Assembly (NCBI GenBank): GCA_958296235.1
Contig: OY282457.1
Span: forward strand, 2,173,684-2,237,683
Direction of reading: 5' to 3'
DNA: 64,000 nucleotides
DNA from: an uncultured Candidatus Binatia bacterium
GTDB taxonomy: Bacteria > Desulfobacterota > Binatia > Bin18
Shown here: positions 15,609 to 22,950 of the stretch, in pieces
How the letters are laid out: each line of letters starts with the position of its first letter
Position numbering within the stretch: position 1 is the first letter of the stretch
The notes under the pieces: model-generated
What the model saw: only the letters and a program-made list of their open reading frames with translations
What the model was told of the DNA's origin: nothing
The model's database searches: none
Made by a program: the position numbers and the translations under genes

Positions 15609-17528
15609 TTAGCGTGGGGCGGGATGCGCCCGTAAATGCTGGTGGATTTTTTTCGCCAGGGCCGGGGTAATCCCGGCGACTTGGCCCAGCGCTTCGGGTG
15701 CGGCGGCGCGCACCCGTTTGAGGCTGCCAAAATGCCGGAGGAGCGCCTTGCGTCTGGTCGGGCCAACCCCGCTAATCGCATCGAGCGGCGAACTGAGGCG
15801 CTCTTTTGCCCGCAGGTTCCGGTGATAGGTAATGGCAAAACGGTGGGCCTCATCCCGGATGCGTTGCAAGAGGAAGAGGGCAGTGGCGTTGGGCTTGAGC
15901 ACGACCGGATTCTTGCGTCCGGGCAGAAAGACGCGCTCAGAGGAATGGGCGACTTCTTCGGCAAACGGGTCTCGCTCGGTCCGCATCTTGGCCAGGCCAA
16001 TGACATCGACCTCAGTAATTCCTAACTCTCGCAGCACAGTGACGGCGACGCCGAGTTGGCCTTTGCCGCCATCTACCATGAGGAGGTCTGGCAGGTCATG
16101 TTCCGCTAAGGCACGCTGGTAGCGGCGGGTGAGCACTTCATACATCATGCCAAAGTCATCCGCTCCTTCGACGGTTTTGATGCGAAACCGGCGGTAGCGG
16201 TTCCTGTCCGGCTCGCACTCATCAAAGACGACCATGGAGCCGACAGAGAGATTGCCCTGGGTATTTGAAATATCGAAACACTCAATCCGTTTTGGTGCGT
16301 TTTGCAGATGCAGCGCACGGCGTAAGCTCTCCAGTGTCTTCTCTTTATGCTCTTCTCCCCGCCGCTTTTCGACAAAGCTGTGCCGCGCATTTTCCTGGGC
16401 CATTTCGACCAGCCGCAGTTTGGCTCCCCGCTGCGGACAGAGCAGGCTGACCTTCTTCCCCTTGCGTTCCGAGAGGAGTTCTGCCCGGATGTCGGCATCG
16501 TCGAGCCCAACCGGGACAAGAATCTCGTCGGGGATAAACCGGCTGCTTTGATAGAATTGGCTCAGGAATTCAGCCACGACCTCTGCATTCGGGAACTCAT
16601 TGTCGGTAAAGCTATAGGCCAGGTTGCCAATCAGTTTCCCACCACGCACAAACAGGACCTGGCCTTCGATCAGTCCGCCCTCGCGATACAGACCGAACAC
16701 GTCCTGGTCATTCCCCAAGGGGGTGGAGACCAGCTGCTTTTCCGCGGTTTTTGTCATGGCCCGGATTTGATCCCGTAGCCGCGCGGCTTCTTCAAAACAC
16801 AGCGCGTCGGCGGCCTGGTTCATCTGCCGGGTGAGGCGGTCTACGAGTTGGGTGCTTTTGCCCTCAAGCAGCAGCAGGGCATTTTTCAGTTGGTGCTGGT
16901 AGGCGTCGGGGTCGACCGGCAGAGTACAGGGCCCGAGGCAGCGCTTGATCTGATATTCCAGGCACGGCCTGGTGCGGTTGCGAAAGACGGTGTCCGTACA
17001 GGTCCGCAGGGGGAAGACTCTCCGAATGATTTCCAAGGTCTCCTGGACTGCCGTGCTGGAGTGGAAGGGTCCCAGATATTTACTGCTGTCCTTCGCAATC
17101 TGGCGGGTCAGGAGGAGGCGGGGCCACTGGTCCTGCTGGGTAACCTTCACGTGCCAATAGGAGGTGTTGTCTTTGAGACGAATATTATATCGAGGCCGGA
17201 ATTGCTTAATCAGGGTGTCTTCGAGCAGCAGCGCCTCTTTTTCGGTTTGGGTAACAAGGACCTCGACATCGGTCAGCTGGGCGAGGAGAAAACGGATTTG
17301 CGCCCGGCCATCCCCGCCGCGGGCGTATTGTCTGACCCGGGCGCGCAGATTGTTCGCTTTCCCGACATAGATCACGGCGCCGTTGTGATCAGTGAACTTA
17401 TAGACGCCGGGACTGGTTGGTAGGGTTGTCAGCTTGGCTTCGAGTTTGGCGTTACGGGAGAAAGAGTGAACGTGTCCGGCTTTTTTGTCTGGTTGGAGGA
17501 CACGTTCACTCTTGAAGGCATTCGCCAC
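15609..17528 (-). CDS. uvrC: Excinuclease ABC subunit UvrC, with palindromic element in its 5' end
   Basis: Domains in order: GIY-YIG nuclease (SPGVYKFTDHNGAVIYVGKA), UVR motif (EEAARLRDQIRAM), the RNase H-like C-terminal nuclease (ECFDISNTQGNLSVGSMVVF; LMVDGGKGQLGVA), and tandem helix-hairpin-helix (ISGVGPTRRKALLRHFGS). UvrC makes both incisions in nucleotide excision repair. I prefer the GTG at 17528 (GAGG six bases upstream); a TTG at 17540 is possible. Residues about 5-22 (SERVLQPDKKAGHVHSF) are encoded by the 54-bp element and precede the normal N-terminus. Without it the protein would start about 13 residues before TTLPTSPGVYKF. Confidence 0.95.
   Translation of the reverse strand: MANAFKSERVLQPDKKAGHVHSFSRNAKLEAKLTTLPTSPGVYKFTDHNGAVIYVGKANNLRARVRQYARGGDGRAQIRFLLAQLTDVEVLVTQTEKEALLLEDTLIKQFRPRYNIRLKDNTSYWHVKVTQQDQWPRLLLTRQIAKDSSKYLGPFHSSTAVQETLEIIRRVFPLRTCTDTVFRNRTRPCLEYQIKRCLGPCTLPVDPDAYQHQLKNALLLLEGKSTQLVDRLTRQMNQAADALCFEEAARLRDQIRAMTKTAEKQLVSTPLGNDQDVFGLYREGGLIEGQVLFVRGGKLIGNLAYSFTDNEFPNAEVVAEFLSQFYQSSRFIPDEILVPVGLDDADIRAELLSERKGKKVSLLCPQRGAKLRLVEMAQENARHSFVEKRRGEEHKEKTLESLRRALHLQNAPKRIECFDISNTQGNLSVGSMVVFDECEPDRNRYRRFRIKTVEGADDFGMMYEVLTRRYQRALAEHDLPDLLMVDGGKGQLGVAVTVLRELGITEVDVIGLAKMRTERDPFAEEVAHSSERVFLPGRKNPVVLKPNATALFLLQRIRDEAHRFAITYHRNLRAKERLSSPLDAISGVGPTRRKALLRHFGSLKRVRAAAPEALGQVAGITPALAKKIHQHLRAHPAPR
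17461..17514. repeat. 54-bp palindromic element, copy 3 (in uvrC, in frame)
   Basis: Left arm AAAGAGTGAACGTGTCC (17461-17477) and right arm 17498-17514 differ from a perfect palindrome by one terminal base. The loop ends in TTGGA like copies 2 and 5. In uvrC it codes for 18 residues, beginning K-S-E-R-V-L-Q. Confidence 0.88.
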
Positions 17529-17538
17529 ACGAATCCTC

Positions 17539-17567
17539 AAAAAAGAAAGGCGACCCCGAAGGCCGCC
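17539..17567 (-). terminator. Rho-independent terminator after the ComEA-like gene
   Basis: On the minus strand GGCGGCC-TTCG-GGGTCGCC forms a GC-rich hairpin followed by TTTCTTTTTT. It lies 50 bp after the ComEA-like stop and just before uvrC on the same strand, so it separates the two transcripts. Confidence 0.7.
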
Positions 17568-17616
17568 CTGACAGCATTGTTCAGATGCGCTGCTGTTCTG
17601 TCGCAGGTTCCGCCAG

Positions 17617-18021
17617 TTATTCGCTGGCCCCTACGGTAATCTGCTCTTTCAGTTTCCCGAGCGTCTTCTCGCCGATGCCTTTGACGTTTTGCAGGGCGTC
17701 TACAGTCGCAAACGGACCGTTTGCTTCGCGATGGGCAATAATGGCTGCGGCTTTTGTTTCGCCGATACCGGGCAGGGTCTGCAAGGCAGCCGCGTCCGCC
17801 ATGTTGATGTCAATCGGCCCGGCGGCTTCGGGCATCGGCTCAGCAGCGGCTTCGGGCATCGGCTCAGCGGCTTCGGGCATCGGCTCAGCGGCTTCGGGCA
17901 TCGGCTCAGCGGCTTCGGGCATCGGCTCAGTCGCCTCGTGATGATCCGCCCAGACGGGCGCACCGATAAAACAGCCGACCGCAAAAGCCCCAAGCGCTAA
18001 CCGGAGAATTTTCTGTTTCAT
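17617..18021 (-). CDS. Secreted ComEA-like helix-hairpin-helix protein with EPMPEAA repeats
   Basis: 134 residues: Sec signal peptide (MKQKILRLALGAFAVGCF, cleavage near VWA-D), five EPMPEAA repeats, then a ComEA-type helix-hairpin-helix domain (INMADAAALQTLPGIGETKA and FATVDALQNVKGIG). Periplasmic ComEA binds incoming DNA and hands it to ComEC. The repeat stretch probably acts as a flexible spacer. Strong ribosome site (AAGGAGGAAGC) before the ATG at 18021. ComEC lies 2.2 kb further along the same strand. Confidence 0.88.
   Translation of the reverse strand: MKQKILRLALGAFAVGCFIGAPVWADHHEATEPMPEAAEPMPEAAEPMPEAAEPMPEAAAEPMPEAAGPIDINMADAAALQTLPGIGETKAAAIIAHREANGPFATVDALQNVKGIGEKTLGKLKEQITVGASE
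17829..17934. repeat. 21-bp tandem repeat coding EPMPEAA
   Basis: Five units of about 21 bp (core GGCTTCGGGCATCGGCTCAGC on the plus strand, with one 24-bp unit). They code for the EPMPEAA spacer of the ComEA-like protein. Near-identical units suggest recent expansion and possible length variation between strains. Confidence 0.85.
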
Positions 18022-18192
18022 GCTTCCTCCTTACGAAAATAGAGCAACAGGGACACAGTAGGTCTGCAAGCCATATCTGTCAATACGGCATAAAGGGGGC
18101 GCGGTCGCGTTGACCGAGTAGGGTAAACCCGTTAGATGAAGGGTTGATACGCTATCGCTATTGACCTGCTTGCAGAAGGAGAACCGTTCAGT

Positions 18193-19557
18193 ATGGCGAC
18201 GATGATCACCGAGGACTGTATCAACTGCGGGGCGTGTGAGCCCGAGTGTCCCAATACCGCCATCTATCAGGGGGGGGTGGAGTGGGAGTTTAACGGGGCC
18301 CAGCATCCCGCCATTGATGACGATATTTTCTATATCGTGCCGGACAAATGCACGGAGTGCGTTGGGTTTTTCGATCAGGAGGCATGTGCGGCGGTGTGTC
18401 CGGTGGACTGCTGTCTGCCCAACCCGGATATCGTGGAGACGGAAGCGGCGTTACTGGCGCGGGCGAAGGAGTTACATCCTGAGCAGACGTTTGGGGATGA
18501 TTTCCCGTCCCGGTTCAAGGGGGAGAGTGGAGAGCCGGCCCCGGCTGAGGCACCGGCCACCAATGGCGCGGCGACACCGGCGGCTGCCCCGGCTCCGGCC
18601 GCTGCTCCCGCTCCGGTGGCGCCCGTTGCCGCAGCGCCAGCAGTGACGGCGCCTACGCCCAAACCGGTTGCACCCAAAAAGGTCGTGGAAGAAAAAGTCT
18701 TTGAAGGCGAACTGGCCGGCACCTACGCCCGGGCCCTTGCCCGAGTCCAGCCAGCGCAAAACAATTCCATTCTGGGGACGCTCCTGGCCTCGGCCCAGCC
18801 CATCCTTGGCGCGCTACCGCTCTCAACCAAACGCGCCCTGGAACAAGCTGTTGGGGATACGCGTTATTTTCATGTCGGGACAGCAACCAGCCTGAACATC
18901 CTGTTCAATATGGTCCTGTACCCGATTATTCTCCTGGCCGTCTATAGCGCTGTTTTGGGGGGAGAGCTCTTCAGTCAAGCGGCGAATAAATTTATCTTTC
19001 TTGGTGTTCTGATTGCCTCGGTCGAAACGTTGATTCGCCTGCGCGAATCCTTCTTTCAGGGCGTTCCAACCGAAGACACGCCGTTGCGCGGGACCTTCTA
19101 TGGTCTCCCCCTTGCTCCGGCGATGGCTCCTTTTCTCAGTGTTTCCGGCGGACGGACGCCCGATAAGGGCGACCAGCCGATTGAGGGCTATTACACGCCG
19201 GAGTTTGATGAAAAGACTGAACGTTCGCGTCGCTACGGCGAGCGGTATACGGTCGAAGAACAGGGCAACGCCCACATCCTGCGCATGGAATTCCCGCGGC
19301 GTGTCCCGGTTTCTGCCGCCAAGCGGGAAATGGGGATTGGCGACGAAATGCCCGACTACGAGTATACGCTCTCCCTGAAGGACGGTAATTTTTCTGTACG
19401 AGGCAGTGTCAATGACCCCGCTATCCGAACCCTCGCCGCGGTCTCGTCCGCGTTTCCCCCTGACTTTAACAAACGTATTGATGTGAGTGGCGGGATATCG
19501 AGTTTTAAGCACCGCTATAGCGATAAAACGCTCGAAGTTGTGCTGTTCAAACGCTAA
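18193..19557 (+). CDS. Ferredoxin fused to a membrane-anchored C-terminal domain
   Basis: 454 residues. Residues 1-85 are a YfhL-like 2[4Fe-4S] ferredoxin with cluster cysteines 9, 12, 15, 19 and 53, 56, 65, 69. Residues about 113-165 are an Ala/Pro linker. Around residues 235-275 are one or two hydrophobic helices (NILFNMVLYPIILLAVYSAV; FIFLGVLIASVETL). The C-terminal 110 residues look beta-rich (YEYTLSLKDGNFSVRGSVND, HRYSDKTLEVVLFKR) and I do not recognise them. The likely role is membrane-bound electron transfer, partner unknown. It is a single gene upstream of addB with an AGGAGAACC ribosome site. Confidence 0.8.
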   Translation: MATMITEDCINCGACEPECPNTAIYQGGVEWEFNGAQHPAIDDDIFYIVPDKCTECVGFFDQEACAAVCPVDCCLPNPDIVETEAALLARAKELHPEQTFGDDFPSRFKGESGEPAPAEAPATNGAATPAAAPAPAAAPAPVAPVAAAPAVTAPTPKPVAPKKVVEEKVFEGELAGTYARALARVQPAQNNSILGTLLASAQPILGALPLSTKRALEQAVGDTRYFHVGTATSLNILFNMVLYPIILLAVYSAVLGGELFSQAANKFIFLGVLIASVETLIRLRESFFQGVPTEDTPLRGTFYGLPLAPAMAPFLSVSGGRTPDKGDQPIEGYYTPEFDEKTERSRRYGERYTVEEQGNAHILRMEFPRRVPVSAAKREMGIGDEMPDYEYTLSLKDGNFSVRGSVNDPAIRTLAAVSSAFPPDFNKRIDVSGGISSFKHRYSDKTLEVVLFKR

Positions 19558-19620
19558 CGGGCAGGGGCGACGCCGGCGTTGTCCCTACGAGGCGCAGGGT
19601 CGCCCCATAAGCAAAGAGGT

Positions 19621-22600
19621 ATGCCTCAAAAGCGAGTATTTATCTCCGACTCGCTTGCCGTCCTGCAAGAGGCGCTCATTGCCGCTGTCCACACGCTGAA
19701 AGCGGCCGACTCGCTGACGCCGCTCACGATTATTGTTACCAGCGATGTCATTGGTTCACAGCTCAGCAACGCCATTGCCAGGGCAGGTGACGGGCATATC
19801 GGCCTGCGATTTACAACGCTGCTCAACTATGCGGTACGCCTGACCGAAGCGCGCTTGAGGCAGGAGGGGAAACGGCGCGTCTCAGCCGCGCTGGTTCCGC
19901 TGCTCGTGAAGCGTCTCTTGCTGGAACAGGCCCAGGCCGGAAAGAGTAAACGTGTCCTCCAACAACATGTCGATGCTGGACCCGTTTACTCTTTATTTCA
20001 GGCGCTCGCCCGGCAGCCTCGATTTCCCAAGTTCTTGAGCGAGACGCTGGCAGACCTCAAGCAGGCGGACGTCCAGCCCCACCATCTGCACGTGTTGTAT
20101 AGCCGGATTCCTGCGCGGGACGTATTATATCGAGAGAAAATACGGCATCTGCTGGACCTCTACACGCGCTATGAGGAGAGCCTGGACGAACTGCCGTTCG
20201 TTGATGACGCCGATCTGTTCGCTGTCCAGGTCCAGACAGTCAGGAGTGACGGGCCGCTGTTGATGTATGGCAGTCTTGAGCATACCGCCCGCCAGCGGCG
20301 TTTTTTGGAAACGCTTTTCACGCAGAGGGATACCCTGGTCTTTCTTCCCTGGCGACCCGGCTCAGCCTACGAAGCCGTGACGCCTACATTGAGCTGGCTC
20401 AACAGGCTCGGCTTTCAGGCGTCTCCCTTAGCCCGTCCACAGACCCCATCCTGTTCCCTTTCTCAGGTCCAGACCCGGCTTTTTGAACAAGCAACGCCCC
20501 CGCGCCCGGTCTCAACGCGCCCGGATGCCTCGCTTCACATCATTTCTGCACCAGATCAAATCCAGGAGGCGCGTGAAATTGCCCGCACGATCTTCTCGCT
20601 GGTCAAAGAGCGGGACTATACATTTGACGAGATAGGGGTGCTTCTCACCGAGTCAAACCCCTATGGTCCGTTATTGCTGGAGACGCTTTCTCGCCTGGGG
20701 ATTCCGTGTACCCTTGTTACAGAGCGGCCCGTGCTGGCCACGCGACAGGGGAAAGCTGTGCAGGCGCTGTGTCAGCTCTTGTCTGAAGACTGCTCGCGGC
20801 AGCGTCTTTTCACCTTTCTCAGGCTGGCCCGCCCCCGGTTTCAAGACCTGATTGGAGAAGCTGTTTCAGAGGCGCATATCGCCCAGTGGGAAGCCCTCTG
20901 TCTGGAGGCCGGGATAGGACGCGGAGGCCAGGAATGGCACGTTCGCCTCGCCGCGCTGGAAGCGCGCTACCAGAACCCATCGGAGGGACAAGCCGAACGG
21001 TTGGTGCCCGCGCTCCATTTGCTTGTCAGGTTTATGGACCGTTTGCTGACGGACGTGAAAACGGTTCAAGACCAGCGCACCTGGGAAGGTTGGCTGGTCC
21101 CCTTCCTGCGGATGTGTGAGGACTATGTGTCCGGTGAGGTCTCGTGGAGTGACGAGGAACTGGACCAACAAGACACCGGTGAGCAGAGTCTGAATATTGA
21201 GGCGACCCTCCGAAGTCTCTCCCCACTTCTGGCTGAAACAACGTGCCCTGCGGAGTGGGTTGAGGCTGTTCTGGGCTGCCTTTCCTGGGGAAAAGCGCAA
21301 CTCCGCAAAACGCACCCGACCGGCGTCTTTCTCGGTGAGGTGCCCCAGGCGACCGGTCTCCGCTTTCGAGCGGTCATCCTGCCGGGCCTGGCGCAAGAGT
21401 CTGGGGCCCGCCTCCCCGCTCAGGACCCTGTTTTGTCTGATGCCGAGCGCCAGCATCTGGCCGAAGTGCTGACTATGGACGTGCCGGTTCGTCGCCAGGC
21501 GGTTGAACGCCGACAGCTCCTTTTCATGCTGGCGACCCAGAGTGCGCAAGAGATGTTATGTCTGACCTATCCACGCACTGTCCAGGGAGCGGCCCGCCCG
21601 CCCGCCGCGCTCCTCTTACAGACGGTCAGTGCGCTGTGTGGCCGGCAGGCAACGCTGGCAGACCTGCAACACAGGAGCCGGTGGGTAGCGGCGACTGGAG
21701 GATACGCACCGAGTGCCCGGCAGGCGGTGGACGCGCTGGAGTTCCACCTGACCTATGCTTTTCGCCATGCTCAGCAGATCAACCAGAGCGCCGCTGAGCA
21801 TACGGTTCAGCCCGGTCTACAGACGCTCCCGTTCTTTGTTCCTGCCGCGCGCGCGATGGAGCAGCGTTGGGAGCGTCCCCACCTCACGGCTTTTGACGGC
21901 TGTATGCAGGCGGAAAGCGTCCAGAGCGCCCTGCGCCGGCACCTCTTCCCGCAGGGGCTATATTTGTCCGCGAGCAGCCTGGAAACATACGCACGCTGTC
22001 CGTTTCGTTATTTTCTGGAGACGGTGCTCGCTCTCAAGCCGTGGGAAGAGCCGGAACAGATTCTTGCCCTCCTGCCACGCGACCGGGGGGTGTTAGCGCA
22101 TACCATCCTGCACGATTTTTTCTCCCGTCTCCAACAGACGGACCAGCTGCCCCTGTCCACGCAACGCGCTGAGGACGAGCGACGCCTGCTTACCCAGATA
22201 GCGGAGGAGCAGTTTGCGGTGTTTGCGCAGACACGGCCGGTTGGGCTGCCCCTGCTCTGGGAATTTGAGCGCGAACGCCTGCTGCGGCGTTTGCACGCCT
22301 TTCTCCAGCGCGAACGCCAAACGACGGACGATTTTTATCCTGCGGCGTTTGAGGTGTTTTTTGGCATAAGGAGTAAACGTGTCCAGCATCCACATACTAT
22401 TGGAGGACCCGTTTACTCCTTCGGGACACAGGAGCCGGAGGAGGCCGGCGCGGGATTTTTTTCAGCCCAAGCCGTTCCCTTTCGCCTTGATACGGGGGAA
22501 GAGGTCCAGCTTCGAGGACGGATTGACCGGATTGATGTTTCTGCAGAACACAATCAGGCGCGTATTCTTGACTATAAGACGGGCCGGCCACCAACGCGGG

Positions 22601-22950
22601 GCTTTGCGGGTGGAACCGCGCTCCAGCTGGCCCTGTATCTCTATGCCGCCCAGTATCTCCGCCCGGACCTGGACTGGGTCCGGGCGGCGTACAGGAGTGT
22701 AGACGGCGCTGCGCAACCTGACAAAAAATCCCTGACCGCAGAGGCACAGGCGGCAACGCTCGGAACCTTACGGACCATCATCACCCGCCTTGCCGCGGGC
22801 CTCACCGCTGGCCTGTTCTTTCCTGTTCCTGATGCCTGCCAGTCCTGTCCATTTCCCGAAATCTGTCAGGCGCATGGCTCTGAGTGGGCCGCACAGAAAC
22901 TGCACGACCCCCAGACAACGGCATGGCGCTGGGTACGGTCACAGGCATGA
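19621..22950 (+). CDS. addB: AddB-type helicase-nuclease subunit (PD-(D/E)XK) carrying two palindromic elements
   Basis: 1109 residues from ATG 19621 (AAAGAGG upstream; a frame from 19579 is less likely). AddB with AddA forms the double-strand-break-processing helicase-nuclease. The inactive helicase-like N-terminal part is followed by the iron-sulfur nuclease. The first cluster cysteine is in YARCPFRYF (about 795), the rest in CQSCPFPEIC (about 1075). The PD-(D/E)XK core GRIDRID and LDYKTGRPP is intact at about residues 965-990. Two 18-residue insertions, KSKRVLQQHVDAGPVYSL (about 107-124) and RSKRVQHPHTIGGPVYSF (about 917-934), are encoded by the 54-bp element. They lie between recognisable segments, so probably in surface loops. 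Confidence 0.9.
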   Translation: MPQKRVFISDSLAVLQEALIAAVHTLKAADSLTPLTIIVTSDVIGSQLSNAIARAGDGHIGLRFTTLLNYAVRLTEARLRQEGKRRVSAALVPLLVKRLLLEQAQAGKSKRVLQQHVDAGPVYSLFQALARQPRFPKFLSETLADLKQADVQPHHLHVLYSRIPARDVLYREKIRHLLDLYTRYEESLDELPFVDDADLFAVQVQTVRSDGPLLMYGSLEHTARQRRFLETLFTQRDTLVFLPWRPGSAYEAVTPTLSWLNRLGFQASPLARPQTPSCSLSQVQTRLFEQATPPRPVSTRPDASLHIISAPDQIQEAREIARTIFSLVKERDYTFDEIGVLLTESNPYGPLLLETLSRLGIPCTLVTERPVLATRQGKAVQALCQLLSEDCSRQRLFTFLRLARPRFQDLIGEAVSEAHIAQWEALCLEAGIGRGGQEWHVRLAALEARYQNPSEGQAERLVPALHLLVRFMDRLLTDVKTVQDQRTWEGWLVPFLRMCEDYVSGEVSWSDEELDQQDTGEQSLNIEATLRSLSPLLAETTCPAEWVEAVLGCLSWGKAQLRKTHPTGVFLGEVPQATGLRFRAVILPGLAQESGARLPAQDPVLSDAERQHLAEVLTMDVPVRRQAVERRQLLFMLATQSAQEMLCLTYPRTVQGAARPPAALLLQTVSALCGRQATLADLQHRSRWVAATGGYAPSARQAVDALEFHLTYAFRHAQQINQSAAEHTVQPGLQTLPFFVPAARAMEQRWERPHLTAFDGCMQAESVQSALRRHLFPQGLYLSASSLETYARCPFRYFLETVLALKPWEEPEQILALLPRDRGVLAHTILHDFFSRLQQTDQLPLSTQRAEDERRLLTQIAEEQFAVFAQTRPVGLPLLWEFERERLLRRLHAFLQRERQTTDDFYPAAFEVFFGIRSKRVQHPHTIGGPVYSFGTQEPEEAGAGFFSAQAVPFRLDTGEEVQLRGRIDRIDVSAEHNQARILDYKTGRPPTRGFAGGTALQLALYLYAAQYLRPDLDWVRAAYRSVDGAAQPDKKSLTAEAQAATLGTLRTIITRLAAGLTAGLFFPVPDACQSCPFPEICQAHGSEWAAQKLHDPQTTAWRWVRSQA
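19941..19994. repeat. 54-bp palindromic element, copy 4 (in addB, in frame)
   Basis: Left arm AAAGAGTAAACGTGTCC (19941-19957), right arm GGACCCGTTTACTCTTT (19978-19994), one mismatch between arms. The loop begins TCCAA and ends GATGCT. It keeps the addB frame open. Confidence 0.9.
22368..22421. repeat. 54-bp palindromic element, copy 5 (in addB, in frame)
   Basis: Left arm AAGGAGTAAACGTGTCC (22368-22384), right arm GGACCCGTTTACTCCTT (22405-22421). The loop AGCATC...TTGGA is the reverse orientation of copy 4. It shares the CCC variant of the right arm with copy 4, and its outer A-to-G change is matched on both arms, so pairing is kept. Confidence 0.9.

Noticed and set aside
17829..17934. Tandem repeats looking like a CRISPR array or minisatellite
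   Set aside because: Units are contiguous with no spacers and code for EPMPEAA in the ComEA-like protein, in frame.
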